From Anadara kagoshimensis (lineage: Eukaryota; Mollusca; Bivalvia; Arcoida; Arcidae), in contig CM037871.1 in the NCBI GenBank assembly GCA_021292105.1, positions 53,365,261 to 53,429,260 of the forward strand: a DNA stretch of 64,000 bases, in the 5' to 3' direction. Below the pieces are notes generated by a model. The model had not been told where the DNA came from. It was given only the letters and a program-made list of their open reading frames with translations, and ran no database searches. Below are positions 1-12,430 of the stretch, piece after piece (the first letter of the stretch is position 1; the number at the start of each line of letters is the position of its first letter). The translations under genes and the position numbers were made by a program.

Positions 1-1574
1 CCCATGGCTACTACCCTTACACACAGCATAACATGACGAAGCAAACTAATTTTTAACTGAATGATCAATTGTTATCCATATGTTTAAGATACAATCATTA
101 GATTATTTTCTATTCCGAGTCAATTCTGACAAGAACTCCCTGGCTAACTGTCAACATCAAAATGAAAAGTCTAGTCTCAATTTATCAAGTGACAATGTTT
201 AATTGTAAAAATAGCTAACACAATCAACTACACAGTATCTAAGATCATTATACATTCACAGAGCCATCAGCAGATTTCTCTCTCTCTCTCTCAGCAGATC
301 TCTCTCTCTCTCTCTCTCTCTCCAGGTTACCTCTCTTCAAACTTGGACAATGATGTGGCTAAATCCCCAGTGGTCAGAAAAAATAACACTACAGATAGAC
401 AAATATCCATAAAGTTTAACATTATAACAGTCTCAAACAAGTATTTAACATCAATTTATGAAGCTGCAAATGCATTAGAAGACTTCTTTTAAAACACAAC
501 TCATTATGGGCCAGTTTCCTTGGTCTTGCATTTTTAACAAGAAGCAAATTTCTGGGGCATTTTTCAAAACACAAGATAAAATTTTTACTGCAAATGAATT
601 TTCAAAATTGTGAGACTTTAGTCTCTGACTGACAGTATGATTTGTACATAAACACATTATGCAATTGATTATTCAAGAATATTCAGAAATAATTAAACAG
701 ATACACCTTATCAAGTTGAGTTGAGTTAAGTAATGGTGTTTAACTTTCCAGTCATCTGTTGGTTACAGTGTCATTCTTTGATATTGTATAACAATAAACA
801 TTAATATTAGCGGTAGGAAACTTCCGCAGGTTTGATCTTCTAAAATATATCAGGGTGAAAAATGTTCATGATTCCGACTATACATAACGTGTACCAAGGA
901 AAATAAGAAATTTCTAATGAGAAGATATTTGAGGTACATGTATCATCATGAAAATTGCAAATATATATTCCATGCAAATGTTTCTTCTTATACAGTACAG
1001 GATTTTCCTTCTTCCCTTTATTTCAATCAAGATTTAAATTAAGAAATCAATAAAAAAACCTTTACTTTGGTGATGAATTATTAAATGATGTAGTACATTA
1101 TATCAATTATCAGATGATTTAGTGCATCACAAATTGTTATCCATAATGTTATAATGTCGGTAATGTAAACATGATATATTGCTCAAGTTTAACTAAAATC
1201 CATCAATTAGTCTCTATCTTCCGCTACTCGCTAAAATTAAGCACCTTCTTACGCAGATGTCATTAAAGATATTAACTCCGCTATGGCAGCCAATAAAAAT
1301 CCCTACGGTAAAGATTTTATTGAAATTAAAAGAAAACCCCATGTAACAATTTTGCAATTTGTGAAGTAATTGCCTCGCTGCATTCTCTGCATAAACATGC
1401 TAGGTCTATACTGTAATATACATATGTAGTTCATTAAGAGTTTGTGTACTAAGACTATCATTATTTATAGGTTTATTGCCTCTTTATAAGTTTTAATCAT
1501 AAATAATTAAGTCTACTCTATAACTAACCAGCAAATGAACATTTTACAGTATAATATCAACAGATAATGACCGT
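1..1574. other. Non-coding AT-rich DNA
   Basis: No gene is recognised. The stretch is AT-rich with stops in all frames. It contains a TC/CT dinucleotide tract at about 276-322. A 40-codon open stretch at about 1243-1362 (plus) is bounded by stops on both sides and matches nothing I know. If the convertase gene that starts near 45.4 kb extends this far, this is intron or 3' flank. Confidence 0.5.
276..322. repeat. TC/CT microsatellite
   Basis: Two TC dinucleotide runs are separated by a short AGCAGA interruption. It is a simple repeat with no coding content. Confidence 0.9.
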
Positions 1575-3051
1575 AGAATGGTTACAACAAGACAGTAGTA
1601 GTCATCTAGAGTGGTTAACAGAAGGTAGTAGCCATATAGTGGTTAAAAGATACTGTAAACATATTCATTTTTGAAGTGTACTAATTTATGCTTATTTCGT
1701 GGTCATTCGTTTGCGCTTTTGCGCAAAAATTAAAACCAAGCGAAAATCATATTATGTATTATAGTGCATATTTAAAAAACATGAAAATTTAACTATGTGG
1801 ACGTCTAAATTTACCTCAAAAATATATACACAAGAAATTAAATACTTTTACATTAGTGGCCATTTAGTGGTATTAGAAGGAAGTAGCCCTCGAGTGGATA
1901 CTAGAAGGCAGTAGCAGCCATAAAGTGGTTAATGGAATGCAGTAGCCTTAGCATGGTTATGGAAAACAGTTGTCATCTAGTGGTTATTGGAACACAGTAG
2001 CCACCATCAAAAGATTATGGAATGCAGTAGCCATAGCATGATTATGGAAAACAGTTGCCATCCAGTGGTTATTGGAAGACAGTAGCCACCATCAAAAGGT
2101 TATGGAATACAGAAGCCATAGTATGATTATGGAAAACAGTTGCCATCCAGTGGTTATTGGAAGACAGTAGCCACCATCTAAAGGTTATGGAATGCAGTAG
2201 CCATAGCATGGTTATGGAAAGCAGTTGTCATCAAGTGGTTATGGAATACAGAAGCCATAGTATGGTTATGGAAACAAGTTGTCATCAAGTGGTTATGGAA
2301 TACAGAAGCCATAGTATGGTTATTGGAAATCAGTTGTCATCAAGTGGTTATGGAATGCAGTAGCCATAGTATGGTTATGGAAACAAGTTGTCATCAAGTG
2401 GTTATGGAATACAGAAGCCATAGTATGGTTATTGGAAATCAGTTGTCATCAAGTGGTTATGGAATGCAGTAGCCATAGCATGGTTATTGGAAATCAATTT
2501 TCATCAAGTGGTTATGGAATGCAGTAGCCATAGCATGGTTATGGAAAACAGTTGCCATCAAGTGGTTATGGAATGCAGTAGCCATAGCATGGTTATGGGA
2601 AATAGTTGTCATCAAGTGGTTATGGAATGCAGTAGCCATAGTATGGTTATGGAAAGCAGTTGCCATCCAGTGGTTATTGGAAGCAGTAGCCATCAAGTGG
2701 TTATGGAAAACAGTTGCCATCAAGTGGTTATGGAATGCAGTAGCCATAGCATGGTTATGGAAAGCAGTTACCATCAAGTGGTTATGGAATGCAGTAACCA
2801 TAGCATGGTTATAGAAAGCAGTTGCCATCAAGTGGTTATAGAATGCAGTAGCCATAGCATGGTTATGGAAAACAGTTGCCATCAAGTGGTTATGGAATGC
2901 AGTAGTCATAGCATGGTTATGGAAAACAGTTGCCATTAAGTGGTTATGGAATGCAGTAGCCATAGCATGGTTATGGAAAGCAGTTGCCATCCAGCGGTTA
3001 TTGGAAGACAGTAGCCATCAAGTGGTTATGGAAAGCAGTAGCCATCGAGTG
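1575..3051. repeat. 27-bp minisatellite with 54-bp higher-order unit
   Basis: The main array runs from about 1864 to 3051. Two diverged outlying units lie at about 1575-1645, followed by about 200 bp of unrelated DNA. The basic unit is 27 bp, of the form GGTTATGGAAnnCAGTnGCCAT. Two variants alternate, one ending CATAGCAT and one ending CATCAAGT, so the true period through most of the array is 54 bp. The unit is a multiple of three and lacks stops, so both strands stay open for 150 codons or more. That openness is a by-product of repetition, not evidence of a protein. Units become more diverged toward both edges. Confidence 0.9.
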
Positions 3052-4042
3052 TCCATTTTTATTTATGATCCATTAAATGAAAATTTAAAAAAAAAGCAAT
3101 GATGTCAACATACATAATTCCAAATACATATCTTTTTAAAATAGTTTTATAATATTATAAAATTAATATGCAAATTTACTTTTTACCTAGAAAATTCAAA
3201 TAACTACAGACATTAATTTTCATTCGATTTCAGGAAAAAATGTTACTTCATCTTAGTAATGATAAAATTGTGACCAACATATTTTAATTATTACAGGTTG
3301 GGGTCAATGCTTTAACTTTTACCATGAGCTTAAAGCCCTTAATATGCTCTGAAGAACAAAGAAAATAATTAATAAGAGGAGAAAGGGTAAACGTTATTCT
3401 TTAATAAGTAAGCATCCAAAATGATGTAAAGGATGATCATTTGGGAAAAGAAGCCCATGATGATTTATAGCACCAGATCATACATGGAATTTGCCAGGAA
3501 ATAGATAAGTAAATTTATATATATATATATACAGTATAAAAATGGTCAATACAACAACTACAGTCATTGATTAATACAAGAACACTGATCTAACTTAGTA
3601 TCTCAAGATGATTTACTGATCTTCCCAAGTGGTATTCACAGAATGCTAGAAATTCAATAAAGCACGTACAATGCATAAAAAGCACGAGGTCAAAATATGC
3701 ACATTATACAAATTGATCTGTGTGTCAGGCAATCGGATGTGTTGTAAGCAATGTTTGTTATGTAACAGACCATGGGTCTATCTCATCATCTGTTTTTGTC
3801 TTCTCTATGTACCAGTTTAAGCAAACATCTTTATGACTTATTGCAATGTATTATATGGTTTCTTATTAGTAAATTATTATAAACACTAAATGGCAACTCT
3901 GGGAATTTGTATAAGCGTACCTTTTACAATGAATATTAATTTGATACACCATGGCATAAAGCAAACTTACTAAATCACATAACAAAATCTGACAAATAGC
4001 AAAAGTATGAACAATCTGTGGCATCTTATGACATCAAAACTT
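3052..4042. other. Non-coding spacer between two minisatellites
   Basis: AT-rich sequence with a short TA run near 3515-3533. No open frame, RNA gene or mobile element is recognised. Confidence 0.5.
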
Positions 4043-6434
4043 GGGCAAATTAACAACAATAATTAAACCCTGGGCCTGGAACTTGGGCAAACTAATGATA
4101 ATTATCAAACCCTAGGCCTAAAACTCAGGCAAACTAACAATAATAAATTAATACTGAGCCACAAACTCAGGCAAACTAACAATAATAAATTAATACTGAG
4201 CCACAAATTCAGGCAAACTAACAATAATAAATTAATACTGAGCCACAAATTCAGGCAAACTAACAATAATAAATTAATACTGGCCACAAATTCAGGCAAA
4301 CTAACAATAATAAATTAATACTGAGCCACAAATTCAGGCAAACTAACAATAATAAATTAATACTGGGCCACAAACTCAGGCAAACTAACAATAATAAATT
4401 AATACTGGGCCACAAACTCAGGCAAACTAACAATAATAAATTAATACTGGGCCACAAACTCAGGCAAACTAACAATAATAAATTAATACTGGGCCACAAA
4501 CTCAGGCAAACTAACAATAATAAATTAATACTGAGCCACAAATTCAGGCAAACTAACAATAATAAATTAATACTGGCCACAAATTCAGGCAAACTAACAT
4601 AATAAATTAATACTGAGCCACAAATTCAGGCAAACTAACAATAATAAATTAATACTGGCCACAAATTCAGGCAAACTAACAATAATAAATTAATACTGGG
4701 CCACAAACTCAGGCAAACTAACAATAATAAATTAATACTGAGCCACAAATTCAGGCAAACTAACAATAATAAATTAATACTGAGCCACAAATTCAGGCAA
4801 ACTAACAATAATAAATTAATACTGAGCCACAAATTCAGGCAAACTAACAATAATAAATTAATACTGAGCCACAAATTCAGGCAAACTAACAATAATAAAT
4901 TAATACTGAGCCACAAATTCAGGCAAACTAACAATAATAAATTAATACTGAGCCACAAATTCAGGCAAACTAACAATAATAAATTAATACTGGGCCACAA
5001 ACTCAGGCAAACTAACAATAATAAATTAATACTGGGCCACAAATTCAGGCAAACTAACAATAATAAATTAATACTGGCCACAAATTCAGGCAAACTAACA
5101 ATAATAAATTAATACTGAGCCACAAATTCAGGCAAACTAACAATAATAAATAATACTGGCCACAAACTCAGGCAAACTAACAATAATAAATTAATACTGG
5201 CCACAAATTCAGGCAAACTAACAATAATAAATTAATACTGAGCCACAAATTCAGGCAAACTAACAATAATAAATTAATACTGGCCACAAACTCAGGCAAA
5301 CTAACAATAATAAATTAATACTGGGCCACAAACTCAGGCAAACTAACAATAATAAATTAATACTGGGCCACAAACTCAGGCAAACTAACAATAATAAATT
5401 AATACTGGGCCACAAACTCAGGCAAACTAACAATAATAAATTAATACTGAGCCACAAATTCAGGCAAACTAACAATAATAAATTAATACTGAGCCACAAA
5501 TTCAGGCAAACTAACAATAATAAATTAATACTGAGCCACAAATTCAGGCAAACTAACAATAATAAATTAATACTGAGCCACAAATTCAGGCAAACTAACA
5601 ATAATAAATTAATACTGAGCCACAAATTCAGGCAAACTAACAATAATAAATTAATACTGAGCCACAAATTCAGGCAAACTAACAATAATAAATTAATACT
5701 GAGCCACAAATTCAGGCAAACTAACAATAATAAATTAATACTGAGCCACAAATTCAGGCAAACTAACAATAATAAATTAATACTGGCCACAAACTCAGGC
5801 AAACTAACAATAATAAATTAATACTGGCCACAAACTCAGGCAAACTAACAATAATAAATTAATACTGAGCCACAAATTCAGGCAAACTAACAATAATAAA
5901 TTAATACTGGGCCACAAACTCAGGCAAACTAACAATAATAAATTAATACTGGCCACAAACTCAGGCAAACTAACAATAATAAATTAATACTGGCCACAAA
6001 CTCAGGCAAACTAACAATAATAAATTAATACTGAGCCAAAACTCAGGCAAACTAACAATAATAAATTAATACTGGGCCACAAACTCAGGCAAACTAACAA
6101 TAATAAATTAATACTGGCCAAAATTCAGGCAAGCTAACAATAATAAATTAATACTGGCCACAAATTCAGGCAAACTAACAATAATAAATTAATACTGAGC
6201 CACAAATTCAGGCAAACTAACAATAATAAATTAATACTGGCCACAAACTCAGGCAAACTAACAATAATAAATTAATACTGGGCCAAAACTCAGGCAAACT
6301 AACAATAATAAATTAATACTGGGCCACAAACTCAGGCAAACTAACAATAATAAATTAATACTGGGCCACAAACTCAGGCAAACTAACAATAATAAATTAA
6401 TACTGGGCCACAAACTCAGGCAAACTAACAATAA
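4043..6434. repeat. 42-bp minisatellite array (about 57 units)
   Basis: The unit reads TAACAATAATAAATTAATAC followed by TG-GCCACAAAnTCAGGCAAAC. Two common variants, 'GAGCCACAAATTC' and 'GGGCCACAAACTC', occur in blocks, and some units are 1-2 bp shorter through loss of a G in 'CTGGCC'. The first two units (4043-4130) are strongly diverged. The minus strand translates as a 14-residue hydrophobic repeat (SINLLLLVCLNLWL) that is broken wherever a short unit shifts the frame, so it is not a gene. The array is interrupted at 6435 by an inserted element and resumes for one unit at 7406-7446. Confidence 0.95.
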
Positions 6435-7405
6435 CAAGCATTCTGAGAGTATTGCAAAACAATACATAGTCCCCTACCGGTCGCATATTTCACTAATCCC
6501 AAAGTTTTAGGTAAAATGTACATTATTATACGGTACAAAGATTTACAGTTATAAATTATACGTGTTGTTCAAGATAAAAGCAAAACTTGATCATAGTAAA
6601 ATCAAAAACCAGCAATGGAGTTCTCAAAAATTCATTATCTGCAAGCATGTAGCAAAAAGTGCAAAAAACTGAAATTTCATTGAATTTTCAAAGTTCAAAG
6701 GGCCATAACTCCCATAAAAACTAGTGGAATGAAACGAAACGTAAACTTGATCTGTAACTCATCATGGTTGACCTGCATACCAAAAAACAATTCATTAACT
6801 GCAAGCGTGTAGAAAAAAAGAGCAGAAAACTGAAATTTCAGTGAATTTTCAAAGTTCAAAGGGCCATAACTCCAGTAAAAATTAGCAGATGGAAACGAAA
6901 CATAACCTTGATCTGTAACTTATCATAGTAGACTCATATACCAAAAATCAGTTCATTATCTAAAAGCATTTAGAAAAAAAGTGCGGAAAACTAAAATTTC
7001 TGTGAATTTTCAAAGTTCAAAGGGCCATAACTCCTGTAAAAATTAGCAGATGGAAACGAAACGTAAACTTGATCTGTAACTCATCATGGTAGACTCATAT
7101 ACCAAAAATCAGTTCATTATCTAAAAGCATTTAGAAAAAAAGTGCGAAAAACTGAAATTTCAGTGAATTTTCAAAGTTCAAAGGGCCATAACTCCAGTAA
7201 AAATTAGCGGACCACAATGAAACGCTAACTTGATCTGCAACTCACCATGGTAGACTCACATACCAAAAATCAGTTCATTATCTACAAGAGTTTAGAAAAA
7301 AAGTGTGGAAAACTGAGGTGTGACAGACGGACGGACGGACAGACAGACGGACAGACAGACAGAGTGCAAACCTAAAGTCCCCTTCGGCTTTTGCCGGCAG
7401 GGGAC
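6435..7405. mobile_element. CvA/Pearl-like non-autonomous element inserted in the 42-bp array
   Basis: A 971-bp insertion splits the 42-bp array. The array sequence resumes exactly on the far side, and a TAA (6432-6434 and 7406-7408) is duplicated at the junctions. Inside are four tandem copies of a ~161-bp unit; the marker GGGCCATAACTCC recurs at 6700, 6861, 7022 and 7183. A GACG/GACA microsatellite follows at about 7323-7362. Near the ends is an inverted repeat, AGTCCCCTACCGG at 6468-6480 against CCGGCAGGGGACT at 7394-7406. Core repeats of about 160 bp plus an adjacent tetranucleotide tract between inverted ends are the plan I associate with bivalve CvA/Pearl or Helentron-derived elements; that family name is from memory. 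No protein is encoded. If the inverted repeat marks the true ends, the element would run 6468-7406 instead. Confidence 0.75.
7323..7362. repeat. GACG/GACA tetranucleotide microsatellite
   Basis: A run of GACG and GACA units lies directly 3' of the 161-bp core repeats inside the inserted element. Its position is part of the element's architecture. Confidence 0.9.
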
Positions 7406-7446
7406 TAATAAATTAATACTGAGCCACAAATTCAGGCAAACTAACG
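7406..7446. repeat. Last unit of the 42-bp array, beyond the insertion
   Basis: One full unit of the 42-bp array follows the inserted element. It starts with the duplicated TAA and continues AATTAATACTGAGCCACAAA. It proves that the 971-bp block is an insertion into a formerly continuous array. Confidence 0.9.
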
Positions 7447-8345
7447 ATCAAATACCCGGCCTTAGTAATGAATGATGTGCTAGTTACAATACCAAACTCT
7501 TAACCACCTCAGCATAAAATCATAACCAATTACATATATCTAAAGGGGTTCACCAATGTACCACATGATACCCTCAAGCATCTGTGCAGAAATATAACAT
7601 GTATTTCCAATGGATATGGAATCACATCATTTGACTTTATTAAGTGTACCTGCGACAAAAACATTTTCCAAAACGTTTCACACAAATGTTAAGGGGTATT
7701 GGTCACATGGTACAATGGTGAAATCAATTATTTAAAAATGTTAAAGTAATTAAGGTACATCAGTATTTCAAAAGCTAAATGTAAATGGAATCATATTTAA
7801 GTGAGCTACATTACAATAACAACATTATCCCACCTTTTAGCTCAGATTATCAATACTGTACAGGATAGAGAATAGAGTGTACTGTCTCCATAACGATAGC
7901 TAAATAATTAATTTTAAAATAAAATAAAGACTGTATTAATCCATGATGGTGAATTATTGATAAATCTTGGATTTAAAAGCTCTAAAGTAATATATATATA
8001 TATAGTGGAAAGTACATAGTATGTTTACAGTTACAGAACAATACAGTTAGAGAAAGAGAAAAATATCTATTGTGTTCACATTATCCATTATCACTACAAT
8101 CACAAAGTAATATTAGTTATTAAACCTTATACATTTGTATTCCTTTTTAAAGGTCATTTAACTTAAAAAACAAGAGCTGTCAGAACTGCAAGCAGAGAAG
8201 TTGTCTGAATGTCTATTCCATAAAATCTTAACCAAGCACTAATGGCATTGAAAAATGAAAGAACCCTCCCTGCAATGATGATTGCCCTAAGCGCACTGCA
8301 AGGTAAAAATTTCTGCCACTTCAATTATAACTTGTGACATCTCGA
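7447..8345. other. Non-coding DNA
   Basis: AT-rich sequence with a short TA run near 7990-8003. No gene or repeat family is recognised. Confidence 0.5.
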
Positions 8346-8383
8346 TATTAGTGAACTATTCTTGACTCTGACATAAAACCCCA
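8346..8383 (+). mobile_element. SINE 3'-domain fragment
   Basis: The stretch GTGAACTATTCTTGACTCTG followed by ACATAAAACCCC is close to the conserved 3' domain of a molluscan tRNA-derived SINE (of the form GTGAAATATTCTTGAGTACG then GCGTAAAACACC, from memory). No tRNA-like head is visible upstream, so it is a truncated or decayed copy. Confidence 0.5.
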
Positions 8384-8585
8384 TTCATAAATCTTGTGTA
8401 TCACATTGTGACCTATGATCATACCGGTATTTCAGTTGACATCGGATTTAAATTAGTGCCACTGTATCGTCACCAAAAACTTGCTAAAATTATTATGTTT
8501 ACAATCTATGTTACAGAAAAAAAGTTGGTAAATAAAATGTAAGACATAAACACTTATTAAAGTGTAAAGTAAACCTATAGTAATA

Positions 8586-8820
8586 TAGTGTGTCAAGCTT
8601 GACCTGGTCATTTGACCTTTCATTTGAATACAAGATTTGGCTAATAGTCTGTGTGATTTGGGCAAGACATCACGTTTCATTACCATAACATCCGGTAACC
8701 AGTTTTACTATCATCTACCTTTATATATCAATTTTATACATCCACTAAATTACACAGTGGATATGTGTGTTAGAATATCCAAATTAAAGGTCACACGGCC
8801 AGGTCAAACTTGACACACTA
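8586..8820. mobile_element. TA-flanked MITE, 235 bp
   Basis: The left end TAGTGTGTCAAGCTTGACC is matched on the right by the reverse complement TAGTGTGTCAAGTTTGACC. The match continues through about 36 bp with few mismatches (CTGGTCATTTGACCTTT against CTGGCCGTGTGACCTTT). TA dinucleotides flank both ends (8584-8585 and 8821-8822). The TA target and long inverted repeats fit a Tc1/mariner-type non-autonomous element. No transposase is present. Confidence 0.75.
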
Positions 8821-8822
8821 TA

Positions 8823-9404
8823 TGAATAAACTCCATCCACACCTGTAAGGTACATAGGTCATATATGGTTGAAGTTTTCTACATTTCTCTACAGTGAATC
8901 AAATAACCAGTATGAATGAAGTGAAATTTGCATTAAAATATAGCATTAAAATACACCTGATGATTTCTTAATTGGATCAAAGGATATGTGATAACAAAAC
9001 TATAAAACACAATGACAGCTAGTCCTACTGGTAAACATTAAAGCAGGCTACATTTATATCTTAATTAAAGAACCTCTGCAACTGTATCATCTGGAATTAG
9101 TTTTAAATCAGAAACCCTAGGAGCAATTTGTAAAAGCCAAATATGGATTACGAGGGTATTTATGGTGATTTACACAACAATTTATAGTCACTGAGCAGTG
9201 ATTTATAATTACTAAATAGTGATTTACACCAGATATAAAATATATTACACCTATTTAAGAATATAGTCTCTGGATAGAGGTTTACGCAACATAAAACATA
9301 TATTATATGGCTATTTAGGAATATATACTGTCTTTTATAGAAATATAAAACATATATTTAAACCTATTAAACACAGTATCAATAAAATACTACAGTTATA
9401 TACA
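8823..9404. other. Non-coding DNA grading into the 45-bp array
   Basis: From about 9150 the sequence contains decayed relatives of the array unit ('GTGATTTACAC', 'AGTGATTTATAATTAC'), so the array edge is gradual. No gene is seen. Confidence 0.5.
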
Positions 9405-10075
9405 AATATCTTCTCTGCATAGTGATTTACCGAATAATTATATCAATCAAACATAACCACTATTTATGAATATCTTCTCTGCAAAGTGATTTACCCAATA
9501 ACCACTATCTACGAATATCTTTTCTGCATAGTGATTTACCCAATAACCACTATCTACGAATATCTTCTCTGCATAGTGATTTACCCAATAACCACTATCT
9601 ACGAATATTTTTTCTGCATATTGATTTACCTTATAACCACTATCTACGAATATCTTCTCTGCATAGTGATTTACCCAATAACCACTATCTACGAATATCT
9701 TCTCTGCATAGTGATTTACCCAATAACCACTATCTACGAATATCTTCTCTGCATAGTGATTTACCCAATAACCACTATCTACGAATATCTTTTCTGCAGT
9801 GATTTACCCAATAACCACTATCTACGAATATCTTCTTGCATAGTGATTTACCCAATAACCACTATCTACGAATATCTTTTCTGCAGTGATTTAACCAATA
9901 ACCACTATCTACGAATATCTTCTTTGCATAGTGATTTACATAATATTATATCAATCAAACATAACCACTATTTACAAATATCTTCTTTGCATAGTGATTT
10001 ACACAATAATTATATCAATCAAACACTAACCACTATTACGAATATCTTCTTTGCATAGTGATTTACACAATCTCG
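9405..10075. repeat. 45-bp minisatellite (about 14 units)
   Basis: The unit reads CACTATCTACGAATATCTTC then TCTGCATAGTGATTTACCCA ATAAC. Central units are nearly identical; outer units gain an extra ATTATATCAATCAAAC segment and short deletions. The plus strand is open for 190 codons because 45 is a multiple of three, giving a YPITTIYEYLLCIVI repeat; this is not treated as a protein. Confidence 0.9.
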
Positions 10076-10077
10076 CA

Positions 10078-10110
10078 AACACTTCTTGACTGGGACATTA
10101 AACACCATTA
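10078..10110 (+). mobile_element. SINE 3'-domain fragment
   Basis: CACTTCTTGACTGGGACATT followed by AAACACC resembles the same SINE 3' domain as the copies at 8346 and 20170. No tRNA-like head is seen; it abuts the end of the 45-bp array. Confidence 0.4.
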
Positions 10111-10380
10111 CAAACTTAATTCAGGCAAAAAAAAACACAAAATATACGTAATATATGTACACAATATGAAATATGCTGCTGCAGTTGGAAAAACTACTAA
10201 CATGGTAGAACCACAAAATACATGTATACCAATATAAAAATACGTCACATGTTATAAGAACAAAATATAACAACATGACTTTGCAGTTGGAAGTAACAAT
10301 GAATGTTATCAAAAAACATTATAATGTACATTAACCCCAAAGATATACACAAATACGTGTAGACATATCATAAGAATTAC

Positions 10381-10431
10381 GGTCGACAGCTGACAGGTGC
10401 CTCCATGTGCCCCGTAAAACTCCACTACACG
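10381..10431 (-). other. Unassigned exon-like block
   Basis: On the minus strand a pyrimidine-rich CTCTCCTTCAG is followed by 51 bases that are clearly more GC-rich than their surroundings, then by a GTAATT donor-like site. In the first frame the block reads as 17 codons (RVVEFYGAHGGTCQLST) without a stop. It lies in the same orientation as the convertase exon at 45.3 kb, but it matches no part of that family that I recognise. It could be an exon of that gene, of another gene, or chance. Confidence 0.2.
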
Positions 10432-10925
10432 CTGAAGGAGAGAGTATAATGCAAAACTTGTATCATAAAACAGATCATTTCATTCAACTGTAGATAATTA
10501 AACAAAAGAAGAAGGATGAAACAACTGTTTAGTGTGAAATACTAAGATAAGAGAACTCAATCTATGTAGGTAGGAGGAGAGATGATGATGTACCTATAGT
10601 GTTTTATATATAGGTAAGGAGGAGATGATTCAAATACCTATAATGTTTTATAGTCTCTCTTCACAAAACTAACAGATCAAAATATCCAAATTATGTGTAC
10701 TGCTGAGATGCTTCAGACATTGGTACATGCCATTTGTATGGTTTACCATGTTTACCAATATAATTTTTTCTATTCTTTTTTAATCTGATGAATCTTTAGA
10801 CAAGGTCAAGGTTGACATCTAACAACAAGAAACATTTGTTTTACAGCCAAAGGGAAATTTTATATTTCGGAGTATATAGATCCTTTCTACCGGTTTGAGT
10901 TTATTTCCATGTAACCATCATCCTA

Positions 10926-11190
10926 AAGATGGTCCTTTTTGCCTGCTTGGGTCTAGTCCTTGCAATAGGTTCTTCTGCCTGCTAAAGTCTATCATTGCAA
11001 TATGGTCTTTTGTGTATTTGGTCTATTGACCTTAAAGACCCTTATGCCTGCTTAGGTTGAAATAGGCCCTTCTGCCTGTTTGGGTCTATTTATTACAATA
11101 GGTTCATTTTGTGTTCAACCTAATTATTCTGTCTGCTTAGGTCTATCACTTCAAAAGGCCTTTTTGTTTTCCTAGGTCTATACTTTGTAA
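10926..11190. repeat. Degenerate minisatellite, about 40-bp spacing
   Basis: Six or so loosely spaced repeats of the pattern TGCCTGCTTGGGTCTA followed by TTGCAATAGG occur with variable spacers. The copies are heavily diverged. No coding content is seen. Confidence 0.6.
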
Positions 11191-11394
11191 AGAGTGTACT
11201 TACTTCTGGACTAAGAATCACTAAGAATTTCATATATATCTCGCCAGAAACTTTTTTCACAAGAACCAAATTACACTTACAGTGGTAACAGTAGTGATAT
11301 ACTGTGCTTGCTAGGCTGGTCCATAACTTTCTTGAGTTTGAGTTGAGTAATACAGTTTAACACAATTTTTTTTTCCACTTATACTGAAGGAATC

Positions 11395-11575
11395 AGTTCT
11401 GGGATGGTGAAAAAAACTAGAGTGTCTCCAGGAGAAAACCATTGACCTTTGCTAGGTTAATTGACAAATTTTCTCACATACGGCTTTGTTCAAACTGGGA
11501 TTGGATCCTAGTTGGTGAAAGGCACTATGATATCTCAAGTGTGTGTTACACCACAGAGGCCCCACCATTACCATC
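11395..11575. repeat. Dispersed SINE-like repeat, copy 1
   Basis: It contains the order 'GGGATGGTG', 'TCTCCAGGAGAAAACCATTG', 'TTTTCTCACA', 'GGGATTGGATCC' and 'AGGCACTATGAT'. The same order of motifs, diverged, recurs at 34380-34600. The block GGGATTGGATCC is B-box-like. It is probably a decayed retroposon of a bivalve family. Confidence 0.5.
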
Positions 11576-12430
11576 AAACAGAACATTACTTTGTGTTTGA
11601 GAATAAACCAACAAGCTGTTACAAGTGTCCAGAGAAGTCATTATTAAAAATACCAATATAAGACATATATAGTATCATGTAATACATATTCTTATTTAAA
11701 TCCAAGTAAAAAGCAGTATATACCATGGTTAAATTTCATTTTTCCGTCCTCGAGGCAGATGTTGAAAACGTCTGAAATGTTGCCAGGATATTAAGTTGTA
11801 CCTGGTGAGATGTGTTGATAAAGAGATCTTTTGGTTATAATTCATCATTTTATATCTTAGTATCATCCCAGAACTATATCAACACTAACCCACTACTTCT
11901 GACTTTAAACACCACTTAAAAATTTTATACATGATTTTTTTCTCTGATTTCCGTGCCAAAATATCAGCCTGTTTTATACAAATGATAACATAGATTGCAG
12001 TTTTAACGGAATCAAAGAATCGTATCGGTAAACAATGGTTAAAAATAAACAACTATTTCACCGCAATGAGGTAACATCAAAATTAATGTTTTCTAAACAT
12101 AAACCTTATATTTTCTGGCAGGTATTTGGACTTGCAATTTCCATTAACCAACTTCGACATGTCATTTCACACGATCTTACTGACAGAAGTTTTGAAATTA
12201 AAATAGAACTCATCAAGTGCAGTTGCCATCATCATCCTTATCCAGATTAAGATTTTATGTAGGGCTGTAAAATATCAACTGAATCAAGATATGAGAGATG
12301 TTAAATAATCTTTTGTTACACTAACAATTAATCTATCATCCCAAGCCAGCTAACAACCACCATTTTTCACTAAAGTCAAGTCAGATAACATATTTGTACC
12401 TAAAAGTGGAATGCTAAGTGAACAAGAAAG
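11576..12430. other. Non-coding DNA
   Basis: AT-rich sequence. A 71-codon open frame at 12035-12250 (plus) has ordinary AT-rich composition, shows no recognised domain and is regarded as chance. Confidence 0.5.

Noticed and set aside
1243-1362. 40-codon plus-strand open stretch including NPYGKDFIEIKRKPHVT
   Set aside because: It is bounded by stops on both sides, matches no family I know and has no splice support; it may be chance or an old relic.
2157-2990. Long open frames on both strands through the 27-bp array (SSHSMVMENSCHQVVMEC-type repeat)
   Set aside because: They exist only because the unit is a multiple of three without stops; both strands are open equally, and there is no start context, domain or splice structure.
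4105-6467. Hydrophobic leucine-rich repeat proteins on the minus strand of the 42-bp array
   Set aside because: The frame breaks at every shortened unit and is restored only by chance. It looks membrane-like because of low-complexity AT-rich codons.
9486-10058. 190-codon YPITTIYEYLL repeat frame
   Set aside because: Product of a 45-bp repeat unit; there is no conservation outside the repeat.
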